Notes under the pieces: model-generated | Seen by the model: only the letters and a program-made list of their open reading frames with translations | Database searches by the model: none | Told to the model about the DNA's origin: nothing | In this document: positions 8,921 through 18,679 of the stretch, piece after piece | How positions within the stretch are numbered: the first letter of the stretch is position 1 | Layout of the letters: each line of letters opens with the position of its first letter | Assembly (NCBI RefSeq): GCF_028689785.1 | Contig: NZ_JAQVCN010000006.1 | Span: 62,001-126,000 of the forward strand | Direction of reading: 5' to 3' | DNA: 64,000 nt | Source: Zoogloea sp. | GTDB taxonomy: Bacteria > Pseudomonadota > Gammaproteobacteria > Burkholderiales > Rhodocyclaceae | Position numbers and translations under genes: made by a program

Positions 8921-9310
8921 ATGAAATTCCGCCTGACCACCCTGCTGGCCCTCGGCCTCCTGGCCGGCAGTGCCCTGCCCGCCCAGGCCGCCGGCGGCCT
9001 CGCCCCCCTGGGGCGCGGCCTCATCGCCCCCGCCGACATCACCGGGGGCATCCTGTTCGGCAAGAACGGCGAAGTGATCCCCCTCGACGCCCAAGGCAAG
9101 CCCCAGTCCCCCTGCGTCATGTCCAAGGCCGTCGATGGCAAGGCCAAAGCCAGCAAGCTGCCCGAGTGCCCCAGCGGGCCCGAGGCCGGGCAAGGCGAGG
9201 GCAACGGCCCGAAACCCAAGGCCGCCGTGCCCTGCCAGGGCTACTACATCATTTGGATCAACAACAGGCCGGTGAAGGTCTGGTACCCCGCCGGCTGCAC
9301 CCCGCCGTAA
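8921..9310 (+). CDS. Small exported protein, function unknown
   Basis: A 129-residue protein with a clear signal peptide (MKFRLTTLLALGLLAGSALPAQAA). The mature part is rich in Gly, Pro and Lys and has four cysteines (SPCVMSK, LPECPSG, VPCQGYY, PAGCTPP) that could form two disulfides in the periplasm. It starts 50 bases after the barrel gene, on the same strand, and is followed by a strong hairpin, so it is probably the last gene of the cyclase-barrel operon. I do not recognise a family. Its role as a partner of the barrel protein is inferred only from position. Confidence 0.7.
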   Translation: MKFRLTTLLALGLLAGSALPAQAAGGLAPLGRGLIAPADITGGILFGKNGEVIPLDAQGKPQSPCVMSKAVDGKAKASKLPECPSGPEAGQGEGNGPKPKAAVPCQGYYIIWINNRPVKVWYPAGCTPP

Positions 9311-9329
9311 GCCCCGCACGGAGTACGGT

Positions 9330-9367
9330 CAACGACACAGGGCGCCCGGGGGCGCCCTGTGTCGTTG
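9330..9367. terminator. Bidirectional intrinsic terminator
   Basis: A perfect 17-bp stem (9330-9346 with 9351-9367) and a 4-base loop CGGG. It lies between the convergent genes 8921-9310 (plus) and 9379-9555 (minus), so it can stop transcription from both sides. The T-tract is weak on the plus strand. Confidence 0.75.
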
Positions 9368-9378
9368 TGGAGGCCGGA

Positions 9379-9555
9379 TCAGGCCGGCAGGCGTTCGCTG
9401 CAGGCGCCCCGGACCCGCGCCCACATCACCAGCAGCAGGTCGATCTCGTCGGGGATGGCCTCGGGGTCCATCTCGGCCATGGCCGCGCGACGGCAGGTCG
9501 CTTCTGAACACAGGGGGCAGGGTTGGGTGCAGCGAGGGGCAGAGGCGGCGGCCAT
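9379..9555 (-). CDS. Small Cys-rich protein, function unknown
   Basis: A 58-residue open frame with the N-terminal cluster RCTQPCPLCSEATCRR (four cysteines in 12 residues), then an acidic-hydrophobic helix DPEAIPDEIDLLLVMW and a last cysteine near the C-terminus. The spacing CxxxCxxCxxxxC resembles a small zinc or Fe-S site. It ends 12 bases from the shared terminator at 9330-9367, which supports its being a real convergent gene. A CRP-type palindrome lies about 125 bases upstream of the start. No family is recognised; the call rests on the cysteine pattern and gene placement. Confidence 0.55.
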   Translation of the reverse strand: MAAASAPRCTQPCPLCSEATCRRAAMAEMDPEAIPDEIDLLLVMWARVRGACSERLPA

Positions 9556-9677
9556 GCGAGGACTCCCGTTCAGCCGGGCGGCGGAAAGACACCCCGATGA
9601 GCGCTCCGTTTGACCCGTAAGGCCGCTAGTCTAGGCAAAGCGGCATCGGGCCGAAGCCCCGGAAGGCACTACGGAAG

Positions 9678-9693
9678 TGTGACAAAGGTCACG
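9678..9693. promoter_or_regulatory. Candidate CRP-type operator
   Basis: TGTGACAAAGGTCACG matches the E. coli CRP consensus TGTGA-N6-TCACA at 9 of 10 defined positions. The CRP-like regulator at 2602-3252 keeps the Arg-Glu-Arg residues that read this half-site. The site is about 125 bases upstream of the minus-strand Cys-rich gene (9379-9555) and 1.4 kb upstream in reading direction from nothing else on the plus strand, so that gene is the likeliest target. Confidence 0.55.
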
Positions 9694-9786
9694 CCGCCGG
9701 GCGGGGCTTGTGCCGAGTGGGGTCGGACTCACCCTGCTTTCCTCGGTTTGAAGTCGTCTGCCACCTCAAGCCCCGCCGCTTGTCCC

Positions 9787-9858
9787 GTGGGGTCGAATTC
9801 ATTCGACCTCGGACGCGGGTCACAGGCAAGCCGATGATTCAAGGGACGAAGACCCCAC
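9787..9858. repeat. REP-like palindromic element (copy B, right arm decayed)
   Basis: The left arm at 9787-9808 is GTGG followed by a hairpin (GGTCGAAT, loop TC, ATTCGACC). The core keeps CGGAC and GCCGATGATTCAA, related to the core of the copies at 1989 and 9893. Of the right arm only GACCCCAC (9851-9858) remains. The flank CAGGGAGAG after the element recurs after copies C and D. Confidence 0.75.
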
Positions 9859-9892
9859 AGGGAGAGGGATCGCGTCTGCGCGGCATTTTCCC

Positions 9893-9977
9893 GTGGGGTC
9901 GAATTTATTCGACCGCGGACGGTGGTGAGCGCCATGCCGATGATCAACGTGCCAAGGTCGAATGAATTCGACCCCAC
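9893..9977. repeat. REPIN-type palindromic element (copy C)
   Basis: A 22-base left arm (9893-9914) and right arm (9956-9977) are reverse complements with one mismatch, which falls in the hairpin loop. Each arm folds as GGTCGAAT/ATTCGACC with GTGG at its foot. The spacer holds GCGGAC and CATGCCGATGATCAACG, identical to the minus-strand spacer of the element at 1989-2078, while the arm sequence differs by compensatory pairs. Confidence 0.82.
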
Positions 9978-10001
9978 AGGAGAGAGCCTCAGGCGCGCCG
10001 C

Positions 10002-11069
10002 TCAGTCACGGCCCTTGAGTTCGGGGCGGAGCTTGAGGGTGGTGGCGATGCGCTCGGCAATGGCCCGGGCTTCGGGGGCTGAGGGGAAGGGGCCGAGCTG
10101 CAGGCGGTACTTGCCTTCGGCGGCCAGCACCGAGACCGATGACTTGAGCCACTTGAGCTCGTGCTCGACAAAGCCCTTGAAGTGCTCGGCATTGACGGCA
10201 TTGGCGAAGGCCCCGAGTTGCAGGAAGACGGGTTCGCCGCTGCGGGCAGGGGCGGCGGCGACAAGCGGCGCCGACACGACGGGGGCCGGCGTAGCCTGGG
10301 CCAGGGCCGGCGCCTCGACGGGCCGGACGGGCTCGGCCAGGGCGGCCTGCGTTGCCGCCTGGGGAGCGGCCGGGCGGGCCGGTGCTGCGGCCAGATGCGC
10401 CGAGGGAGTGGGCGCACGCCGCCGGATGGGCGGCACACTGCGGCCGGGCTGCACCATGGCCACCCCCTCGGGCAGCATCAGCGCCACTTCGACGTTGGCA
10501 TGGCCGTTATCGGTGTAGCCGAGCTTATAGGCGGCGGCATAGGAGAGGTCGATGATGCGCCCCGGGTGGAAAGGGCCACGGTCGTTGATGCGCACCACCG
10601 CCGAACGCCCGTTGGCCAGGTTGGTGACGCGCACGTAGCTGGGGATGGGCAGGCTGGGGTGGGCGGCGGTCATGGCGTACATGTCGAAGCTGTCGCCACT
10701 GGATGTCTTTTTGCCGTGGAAGGGCTTGCCGTACCAGCTGGCCACGCCCTTCTGGCGGAAGGAGCTGCCGCTGTTGCCCAGGGCCACGCCCTGGCCGAGG
10801 GCGTAGTCTTCCTTTTCGAAGCGCGGAGCTTCAAGGGAGGGCGTTTCATCGGCCGCGTCATCGGGGCCGTCATAGCGGAAGGGGCTGGAAAAAACCCGCT
10901 GAGGAGAACCGGCCTTGAGGCTGGACTGGAAGACGGGCTCTGCCTGGGTATCGGCGGCCACAGCGATAGTGCTCAGGGTACAAGCTGCGAGCACCGGGAC
11001 AAGCGACTGGACACGACAAAGCTTGGCCAGCCGGAACCCGGCTCGCGGGTGTTTCGCTACAGGGTGCAT
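10002..11069 (-). CDS. rlpA: Septal ring lytic transglycosylase RlpA with SPOR domain
   Basis: A 355-residue exported protein. A signal-like hydrophobic segment (about residues 18-38) is followed by the double-psi beta-barrel of RlpA (KGVASWYGKPFHGKKTSSGDSFD, then VVRINDRGPFHPGRIIDLS), a Pro/Ala-rich linker and a C-terminal SPOR domain (VFLQLGAFANAVNAEHFKGF) that binds denuded glycan strands at the septum. RlpA cleaves naked peptidoglycan in some species. The ATG at 11069 was chosen over an upstream start at 11174 that would overlap rodA and spoil the signal peptide. It is the last gene of the elongation cluster, 44 bases after rodA. No lipobox cysteine is obvious at a usual position, so lipoprotein status is uncertain. 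Confidence 0.9.
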   Translation of the reverse strand: MHPVAKHPRAGFRLAKLCRVQSLVPVLAACTLSTIAVAADTQAEPVFQSSLKAGSPQRVFSSPFRYDGPDDAADETPSLEAPRFEKEDYALGQGVALGNSGSSFRQKGVASWYGKPFHGKKTSSGDSFDMYAMTAAHPSLPIPSYVRVTNLANGRSAVVRINDRGPFHPGRIIDLSYAAAYKLGYTDNGHANVEVALMLPEGVAMVQPGRSVPPIRRRAPTPSAHLAAAPARPAAPQAATQAALAEPVRPVEAPALAQATPAPVVSAPLVAAAPARSGEPVFLQLGAFANAVNAEHFKGFVEHELKWLKSSVSVLAAEGKYRLQLGPFPSAPEARAIAERIATTLKLRPELKGRD

Positions 11070-11113
11070 GACGCTCTTTCCTGTTCGGGCGCGCGCGTCA
11101 GGCGCGCGCAGGT

Positions 11114-12253
11114 TCAGGTGCCTACCCGGCGTCGGTGTCGCTGAATGCTCATGAGCATTCCGACACCCAGACACAGGGTAACGAGTGCAGTGCCACCGTA
11201 ACTGACGAAGGGTAACGGGACCCCGACAACGGGGAGAATTCCGCTCACCATGCCCATGTTCACCAACGCGTAAGTGAAGAAGATCAGCGTCAGGGCGCCG
11301 GCAAGCAGGCGCGAGAACAGGGTCGGGGCACCAGCGGCAATAAAAAGGCCGCGGAAAATCAATAGGATATAAATTACCACAAGTATGAGGGCGCCGACTA
11401 GCCCGAATTCTTCGGTGAGCACGGCGAAGATGAAGTCGGTGTGACGCTCGGGCAGAAAGTCGAGGTGGGTCTGGGTGCCGTTACCCCAGCCCTTGCCGAC
11501 GACGCCGCCGGAACCGATGGCGATGGTGGACTGGATGATGTGAAAGCCCTTGCCGAGGGGGTCGGAAGTGGGGTCGAGCAGGGTGCACACCCGGTGTTTC
11601 TGGTATTCCCGCAGGCCCGGCCAATCCACCCCGGGCTGGCAGATGGTGTCGCCCATGGCCACGATGGAGGCAACGCCGACGATGCCGACCACCGCCACCG
11701 GCAGGATCAGGCGCCAGGTAAGGCCGGCGAAGAAGAGCACAAAGAAGCCCGAAGCCGTCACCAGAATGGCGGTGCCCAGGTCGGGCTGCTTGGCGATGAG
11801 CCCTACCGGCAGCAGGAGCAAGCTGGTGGCGATCAGAAAGTCGCGGCCACGGATCATGCCCTCACGACTCTGGAAGTACCAGGCGAGAGTCAGGGGCATG
11901 GCGATCTTCATGAGCTCGGAGGGCTGGATGCGGGTGATGCCGATGTTGAGCCAACGCCGGGCGCCCTTGGAGACGTCACCGAACAGGGCCACGGCGATGA
12001 GCAGCAGAATGCCGAGAACGTACAGGGGCAGGGCGATGCTCATGAGCCGCGGAGGGGGGGTGCGCGCCGCCAGCCACATGGCAAGAAAGGCGACCCCCGC
12101 ATTGACGGCCAGGGTGCCGAGGCGCTCCGGTGAGGCGCTGACCATGATCACTGCCGAATAGGTGGTGAGGATGAGGATCAGCACCATCAAGGGGCCATCG
12201 AGGGGCGAGAGCAGAAAGTGCAGCCACTTGCGGGGGTCGAGACGCGGGTTCAC
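11114..12253 (-). CDS. rodA: Peptidoglycan glycosyltransferase RodA
   Basis: A 379-residue SEDS-family polytopic membrane protein with about ten hydrophobic segments. Signatures include SKGARRWLNIG near residue 95-105, QPSELMKIAMPL, KQPDLGTAILV and the C-terminal LPFVSYGGTAL. RodA polymerises lipid II into glycan strands during lateral wall growth, paired with PBP2. It overlaps the mrdA stop by 4 bases (ATGA-type coupling) and precedes rlpA. Length and start match the family. Confidence 0.96.
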   Translation of the reverse strand: MNPRLDPRKWLHFLLSPLDGPLMVLILILTTYSAVIMVSASPERLGTLAVNAGVAFLAMWLAARTPPPRLMSIALPLYVLGILLLIAVALFGDVSKGARRWLNIGITRIQPSELMKIAMPLTLAWYFQSREGMIRGRDFLIATSLLLLPVGLIAKQPDLGTAILVTASGFFVLFFAGLTWRLILPVAVVGIVGVASIVAMGDTICQPGVDWPGLREYQKHRVCTLLDPTSDPLGKGFHIIQSTIAIGSGGVVGKGWGNGTQTHLDFLPERHTDFIFAVLTEEFGLVGALILVVIYILLIFRGLFIAAGAPTLFSRLLAGALTLIFFTYALVNMGMVSGILPVVGVPLPFVSYGGTALVTLCLGVGMLMSIQRHRRRVGT

Positions 12254-14151
12254 TCGGCCCCCTCCGCGGACTCTTCAGCCGCCGGGTCTTCGGGGGCGAT
12301 GCCCGCCGGCACCTTGCCCAGCAGGTAGTAGTCGAGGGCCTGGCGGGCGATGGGCGCCGCCGACTGGGCGCCGAAGCCGCCGTTTTCCACCAGCACGGCC
12401 AAGGCGATCTTGGGCTTGTCGGCGGGGGCGAAGGCAATGAACCAGGAATGGTCGCGCAGGCGCTCGGCGATCCGCCCTTCCACATACTTGCCCCCGCGCA
12501 GGGAATACACCTGGGCGGTGCCGGTTTTGCCGCCCACTTCATAGGGCGCCCCGGCAAACGCCCGGGCGCCGGTGCCGGCCTTGTTCACGCCGACCATGGC
12601 GCGTTTGATGAGGTCGATGTGGGCCTGCTTGAGGGGAATGGTGCGCAGCGGTTGAGGTTCGATGGTACGCCGCTCACCGGTCTTGGCATCAACCACGTGG
12701 CGGGCGAGGTGAGGGCGATAGAGCACGCCGTTATTGACCAGCGCAGCCAGCCCCTGAGCCATCTGCAAGGGGGTGTAGGCGTTGTAGCCCTGGCCAATGC
12801 CCACCGAGATGGTCTCACCGCCGAACCACTTTTGCTGTTCGGGCCGCTTGAAGCGCTTCTTCTTCCATTCGGGGGAGGGCAACACGCCCTCGGCCTCGCC
12901 GGGCAGATCGATGCCGGAGCGCTGGCCGAAACCGAAGGGGCGCATGAAGCCGGCGATGGCATCGATGCCCATGTCGTTGGCGAGGACGTAGTAGTAGGTG
13001 TTGCAGGAGACGACGATGGATTTGTAGAGATCGACGCTGCCATGCCCGCCAACCTTGTCATCCATGAAACGGTGCCCGCCGAAGTTGAAGTAGCCCGGGT
13101 CGGCGAGCGCCTGGTTGGGGGTGCGCTTGCCGGTGGTGAGGGCACCCAGGGCCATGAAGGGCTTGAAGGTGGAGCCCGGCGGGTAGGCGCTGTAGATGGC
13201 CCGGTTGAGCAGGGGCTTGTCCTGGTCGGTATTGAGCTGGTCCCAGTCCTGGGGGGCGATGCCGTCCACGAACAGGTTCGGATCGAAGGTGGGCGTGGAC
13301 ACCATGGCCAACACGCCGCCAGTTGAGGGCTCGATGGCCACCAGGGCGCCACGCCGATTGCCAAAGGCCTTTTCGACGATTTCCTGGAGCTTGAGGTCGA
13401 GAGTCAGGATGACGTTGTTGCCAGGCACCGCCGGGGTGCGGCGCAAGAGGCGCACGGCACGGCCGCCGGAATCCACCTCGACCTCCTCGAAGCCGGTGAT
13501 GCCGTGGAGATCGCGCTCATAGCTCTTTTCGAGGCCGGACTTGCCGATGTGGTCGGTACCCCGATAGTTGGCCGCGTCGTCGTTCTCCTCGATGCGTTCG
13601 AGGTCGCGGTCATTGATGCGTCCGATGTAGCCGATGACGTGGGACGCGAAGCTGCCCATGGGGTAGTCACGGAACAGGCGGGCCTTCAATTCGACCCCCG
13701 GGAAACGGTAGCGCTGGGCGATGAAGCGGGCGACCTCTTCATCCGACAGGCGGTTGCGCAGGGGCAGGGATTCAAAGCTCTTGGATTCGTCCATGAGCTT
13801 CTTGAGGCGCTTGCGGTCTTTGGGCTGGATATCCACCAGCTTGGACAGCGCTTCGATGGTGGCTTCCAGATCGTCGACCTTGGAAGGAGTGATCTCGAGG
13901 GTGTAGGCCGAGTAGTTTCGCGCCAGTACGGTGCCGTTGCGATCGGTGATCAGGCCCCGGTTGGGGACGATGGGCACCAGGGAGATGCGGTTATCCTCGG
14001 CACGGGTGGAGTAGTAGTCGTAGCGCACCACCTGCAGGTAGGAGAAGCGCGCCACCAGCAGGCCGAAACCGATCAGGGCAACGATGCCGGCCACGGCCAG
14101 GCGGCCACGAAAACGGGCAAGCTCCTGCTCGGGGGTGCGGATGTCGGCCAT
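12250..14151 (-). CDS. mrdA: Penicillin-binding protein 2 (elongation transpeptidase)
   Basis: A 633-residue class B PBP with one N-terminal membrane anchor (about 20-40), a PBP dimerisation domain and a C-terminal transpeptidase domain. The catalytic serine is S327 in PPGSTFKPF, the SxN motif lies in VVSCNTYYY, and the KTGTAQ box is intact. It cross-links the glycan made by RodA during rod elongation. It sits between mreD (6-base gap) and rodA (4-base overlap). The C-terminus is acidic (EDPAAEESAEGAE), a minor peculiarity. Confidence 0.96.
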   Translation of the reverse strand: MADIRTPEQELARFRGRLAVAGIVALIGFGLLVARFSYLQVVRYDYYSTRAEDNRISLVPIVPNRGLITDRNGTVLARNYSAYTLEITPSKVDDLEATIEALSKLVDIQPKDRKRLKKLMDESKSFESLPLRNRLSDEEVARFIAQRYRFPGVELKARLFRDYPMGSFASHVIGYIGRINDRDLERIEENDDAANYRGTDHIGKSGLEKSYERDLHGITGFEEVEVDSGGRAVRLLRRTPAVPGNNVILTLDLKLQEIVEKAFGNRRGALVAIEPSTGGVLAMVSTPTFDPNLFVDGIAPQDWDQLNTDQDKPLLNRAIYSAYPPGSTFKPFMALGALTTGKRTPNQALADPGYFNFGGHRFMDDKVGGHGSVDLYKSIVVSCNTYYYVLANDMGIDAIAGFMRPFGFGQRSGIDLPGEAEGVLPSPEWKKKRFKRPEQQKWFGGETISVGIGQGYNAYTPLQMAQGLAALVNNGVLYRPHLARHVVDAKTGERRTIEPQPLRTIPLKQAHIDLIKRAMVGVNKAGTGARAFAGAPYEVGGKTGTAQVYSLRGGKYVEGRIAERLRDHSWFIAFAPADKPKIALAVLVENGGFGAQSAAPIARQALDYYLLGKVPAGIAPEDPAAEESAEGAE

Positions 14152-14157
14152 GGGCGT

Positions 14158-14679
14158 TCAGATGGGGCGGTTCTCGTCCCGCTCCGTGGGCTGATACTGA
14201 GGCAGCAGCAACACGTAGTGCAGGGGAATCCACAGCACGGCGGCAACGAAGCTGCCGAAGAACATCCACCAGCCGGGAAACTCGGCACCGGCCATGAGAC
14301 GCACGATGACCATCACCACCTGGGACAGGAAGAGCAGGGGCAGCACGTGCAAGGCCTGCTCCACCGGAGTGAACCAGAGCACCCGACGCGACAGCTCGTT
14401 GGCGGCGTAGGCCACCAACACGTAGGCAAAGGCGTGCTGGCCGAGGGCCGCGCCCACCCCGATGTCGGTCAGCAAACCAAACACGAAGCCCGCGCCGATG
14501 CCGATCTTGAGGGGCTCGCGGATGCACCAGAAAGCCAGCACCAGAGCCACGAAATCAGGTACGGCGGGCAGATGGCCGGTGGGGATGTAGTTGAGAAACA
14601 GGGCGGTGAAGAGGGTGGTGTAGACAAACCACATCTTCACCGGCAGCAGGATGCGACGGGAGCGGTTGGTGGGCTGCAC
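14158..14679 (-). CDS. mreD: Rod shape-determining protein MreD
   Basis: A 173-residue inner-membrane protein with about five to six hydrophobic segments (for example VWFVYTTLFTALFLNYIP and FWCIREPLKIGIGAGFVFGL). Its size, topology and place between mreC (3-base gap) and mrdA identify it as MreD, which links MreB filaments to the periplasmic MreC/PBP2/RodA machine. MreD is poorly conserved, so the call rests on topology and synteny together. Confidence 0.93.
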   Translation of the reverse strand: MQPTNRSRRILLPVKMWFVYTTLFTALFLNYIPTGHLPAVPDFVALVLAFWCIREPLKIGIGAGFVFGLLTDIGVGAALGQHAFAYVLVAYAANELSRRVLWFTPVEQALHVLPLLFLSQVVMVIVRLMAGAEFPGWWMFFGSFVAAVLWIPLHYVLLLPQYQPTERDENRPI

Positions 14680-14682
14680 GGC

Positions 14683-15594
14683 TTACTCCTTGGCAGGCCG
14701 GGCCTTGCGGCCCTTGAGCTTGCCCACCACCGGCTCCACCTCCGGCGGCCGGGCCGGCAGGCTCTCCCGGTGGCCGAGGACGAGCACATGGGTGAAGCGC
14801 TCGACGCCGGCAGCCGGCAGACAGGGAATGCGGGCAAAGGTCTGGGCCTGATCGCGCTCGACCCGGGCCACGGTAGCCACGGGCAGACCGGCCAGGAAGA
14901 CCCCGTCGAGGCCCGAGGTGACGATCTTGTCGCCCGGCTGGACGTCGGCATTGGCGGCCAGGTAGCGCAGCTCCATCAGGCCGTCGCCGGAGCCGAAGAG
15001 CACGGCCCGGAGCCCGCTGCGTACCACCATCACAGGAATCGCCTGGTCTTTGTCGGTGAGCAGGGTCAGCTCGGACTGCATGGGGAAGACACGGGTGATC
15101 TGACCAACCACACCGACATCGTCCACCACCGCCTGGCCGGCTTCGATGCCGGCCTGGGCCCCCTTGTCGAGGATGACCTTGCGCGAAAACGGGTCCTTGG
15201 CGGTGTACATGATCTCCGCCACCGTGGATTTCACCGGCTGACGCTCGCGAGCTTCAAGGAGGGTGCGCAGGTGGCGGTTCTCCTGTTCGAGCTGCTCCAG
15301 ACGCAGCAGACGCTCGCCGCCCTGCAACTGCTTGCTCTTGAGCTCCTTGTTCTCGATCTGCAGGCGCACCAGGGAGGCGAAGTAGTCGGAGGCGTTGCGC
15401 ACGAAATCCGCCGGGGTGGCCGCCGCCATCTGCAGCGGGTAGGCCAGCACCGACAGCCCCTGGCGGAAAGCGTCGAGGTAGCGCAGCTTGAGGTCGCTTA
15501 CCAACAACGCCAAAGACAGGACGAGAAAAAAGACGAGTTTGGCCAGCGGAGCCGGCCCGCGTTTGAAGAAGGGAGGGGGGGAATGGCCGACCAT
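14683..15594 (-). CDS. mreC: Rod shape-determining protein MreC
   Basis: A 303-residue protein with a cytoplasmic HSPPPFFKRGPAPLAK N-terminus, one membrane helix (about 20-40), a coiled coil (about 75-115) and the periplasmic MreC beta domain (VIRQITRVFPMQSELTLLTD-type region). MreC organises PBP2 along the elongation machinery. The ATG at 15594 gives the MxxHSPPPFF start I know from related MreC proteins; an in-frame ATG at 15642 would add 16 residues. A gap of 116 bases to mreB contains a CCCGGG-ACAAG-CCCGGG hairpin (15633-15649) that may trim expression relative to mreB. Confidence 0.94.
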   Translation of the reverse strand: MVGHSPPPFFKRGPAPLAKLVFFLVLSLALLVSDLKLRYLDAFRQGLSVLAYPLQMAAATPADFVRNASDYFASLVRLQIENKELKSKQLQGGERLLRLEQLEQENRHLRTLLEARERQPVKSTVAEIMYTAKDPFSRKVILDKGAQAGIEAGQAVVDDVGVVGQITRVFPMQSELTLLTDKDQAIPVMVVRSGLRAVLFGSGDGLMELRYLAANADVQPGDKIVTSGLDGVFLAGLPVATVARVERDQAQTFARIPCLPAAGVERFTHVLVLGHRESLPARPPEVEPVVGKLKGRKARPAKE

Positions 15595-15710
15595 GGGACG
15601 GGATCGCTCAGGTCGATCGGCAAACGGCGGCGCCCGGGACAAGCCCGGGTGGGTGGCAGCGGCTGGAGAACACGGGGTTCAGCGCCGACGCCCTGGCCGC
15701 CAGGCCGACT

Positions 15711-16862
<1,152 letters not shown>

Positions 16863-17150
16863 ATGTCCCTCTCCCTCGACGAAGTCCGGCATATTGCCAA
16901 GCTCGCCCGCCTCGAACTCGCCGGGGGCGACCTGGATGCCACCCAGGCCAAACTGAACGGTATTTTCGGTCTCATCGAGGAGATGCAGGCGGTCAATACC
17001 GACGGGGTCGAACCCATGAGCCACCCCCAGGACCTGGCCCAGCGCCTGCGTGAGGATCGTGTCGCCGAGAGCGACCGTCGCGCCGCCTACCAGTCCGTCG
17101 CCCCGCAGACCGAAGCCGGGCTGTACCTGGTGCCCAAGGTCATCGAATAA
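16863..17150 (+). CDS. gatC: Asp-tRNA(Asn)/Glu-tRNA(Gln) amidotransferase subunit C
   Basis: A 95-residue protein with the GatC signature [12 protein letters not shown] and the ending [17 protein letters not shown]. GatC wraps around GatA and stabilises the GatCAB complex, which amidates mischarged Glu-tRNA(Gln) and/or Asp-tRNA(Asn). It is the first gene of the gatC-gatA-(lipoprotein)-gatB set. Length and start are standard. Confidence 0.96.
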   Translation: MSLSLDEVRHIAKLARLELAGGDLDATQAKLNGIFGLIEEMQAVNTDGVEPMSHPQDLAQRLREDRVAESDRRAAYQSVAPQTEAGLYLVPKVIE

Positions 17151-17201
17151 GCCCCGCCTCCCCGGCCCTCCTACACAGTCCCACGCCCAGCCCCACGCAC
17201 C

Positions 17202-18668
17202 ATGATCGACTCCAGCCTCAAGGACATCGCCGCGGCCCTCCGCGACAGGAAAGTCTCCGCCGTCGAACTCGCCACCGAGAGCCTGGCCCGCATCGACGCC
17301 GGCAACCCGAAGATCAACGCCTTCGTCACCGTTGACCGGGACGGCGCCCTCGCCGCGGCCCGCGCCGCTGACGAACGCCTGGCCGCCGGCAATGGCGGTC
17401 CGCTCACCGGCATCCCCCTGGCCCACAAGGATGTGTTCTGCACCGAAGGCGTGCTGACCACCTGCGGCTCGAAGATGCTGTCCAACTTCGTCAGCCCCTA
17501 CGACGCCCACGTGGTGAGCCTGCTCAAGGCAGCCGGCACGGTTATGGTGGGCAAGGCCAACATGGACGAGTTCGCCATGGGCTCGTCCAACGAAAACTCC
17601 CACTTCGGCCCCACCCGCAACCCCTGGAACACCGACAAGGTGCCCGGCGGCTCGTCCGGCGGCTCGGCCGCGGCGGTGGCGGCGCGCATGGTGCCCATCG
17701 CCACCGGCACCGACACCGGCGGCTCGATCCGCCAGCCGGCGGCCCTGTGCGGCATCACCGGCATCAAGCCCACCTACGGCCGGGTGTCCCGCTACGGCAT
17801 GATCGCCTACGCCTCGTCCCTCGATCAGGGCGGCGCCTTTGGCCGCTCGGCTGACGACTGCGCCGTGCTGCTGTCGGCCATGGCCGGCCACGACCCCCGC
17901 GACTCCACCAGCCTGGAGCAGGGCCCCGAGGACTTCGGCCGTGAGTGCACCCCGGCGAAGGCCCAGCCCCTCGCCGGCCTGCGCATCGGCCTGCCGAAGG
18001 AGTTCTTCGCCGAGGGCATGTCGGACGACGTGCGCGCTGCGGTGGATGCCGCCATTGCCGAGTACCGCAAGCTCGGCGCCACCATCGTCGAGGTGAGCCT
18101 GCCCAACACCCGCCTGGCCATCCCCGCCTATTACGTGATCGCCCCGGCCGAGGCAAGCTCCAACCTGTCCCGCTTCGACGGGGTTCGCTACGGGCACCGG
18201 GCTGCCGAATATGGCGATCTCAACGACATGTATTGCAAGAGCCGCGCCCAGGGCTTCGGCGGCGAGGTGCAGCGGCGCATCCTGGTGGGCACCTACGTGC
18301 TCTCCCACGGTTACTACGACGCTTACTACATCAAGGCCCAGAAGCTGCGCCGCCTGATTGCCAATGACTTCGCTGCCGCCTTTACCCAGTGCGACGTGAT
18401 CGCCGGCCCGGTGAGCCCCAGCGTGGCCTTCGGCATCGGCGAGAAGAGCGACGACCCGGTGCAGATGTACCTTTCGGACATCTACACCATCGCCGTCAAC
18501 CTGGCCGGCCTGCCCGCCCTGTCCCACCCGGCCGGCTTCGGTACCGGCGGCCTGCCGGTGGGTCTGCAGCTGATCGGCAACTACTTCGGCGAGGCACGCC
18601 TGCTGGGCACCGCCCACCAGTTCCAGCAGGCCACCGACTGGCACCGGCAGACGCCGGCCGGCTTCTGA
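17202..18668 (+). CDS. gatA: Asp-tRNA(Asn)/Glu-tRNA(Gln) amidotransferase subunit A
   Basis: A 488-residue amidase-signature enzyme that releases ammonia from glutamine and passes it to GatB. The Lys of [13 protein letters not shown] and the Gly/Ser-rich signature [18 protein letters not shown], with the later [16 protein letters not shown], supply the Ser-cisSer-Lys triad. It follows gatC by 51 bases. The presence of gatCAB implies that this organism uses the indirect route for at least one of Gln-tRNA and Asn-tRNA. Confidence 0.97.
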   Translation: MIDSSLKDIAAALRDRKVSAVELATESLARIDAGNPKINAFVTVDRDGALAAARAADERLAAGNGGPLTGIPLAHKDVFCTEGVLTTCGSKMLSNFVSPYDAHVVSLLKAAGTVMVGKANMDEFAMGSSNENSHFGPTRNPWNTDKVPGGSSGGSAAAVAARMVPIATGTDTGGSIRQPAALCGITGIKPTYGRVSRYGMIAYASSLDQGGAFGRSADDCAVLLSAMAGHDPRDSTSLEQGPEDFGRECTPAKAQPLAGLRIGLPKEFFAEGMSDDVRAAVDAAIAEYRKLGATIVEVSLPNTRLAIPAYYVIAPAEASSNLSRFDGVRYGHRAAEYGDLNDMYCKSRAQGFGGEVQRRILVGTYVLSHGYYDAYYIKAQKLRRLIANDFAAAFTQCDVIAGPVSPSVAFGIGEKSDDPVQMYLSDIYTIAVNLAGLPALSHPAGFGTGGLPVGLQLIGNYFGEARLLGTAHQFQQATDWHRQTPAGF

Positions 18669-18679
18669 GGCTGCCGCCG

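Larger units (their letters stand above)
9556..10001. other. 446-base intergenic region with operator and REP-like repeats
   Basis: No convincing gene is seen here. From 9556 to 9786 it holds the presumed promoter of the Cys-rich gene and a CRP-like palindrome at 9678-9693. From 9787 to 9977 it holds two REP-like elements in tandem. These lie downstream of rlpA (minus strand), where the last hairpin (9956-9977) could end or stabilise the rlpA transcript. Confidence 0.7.
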
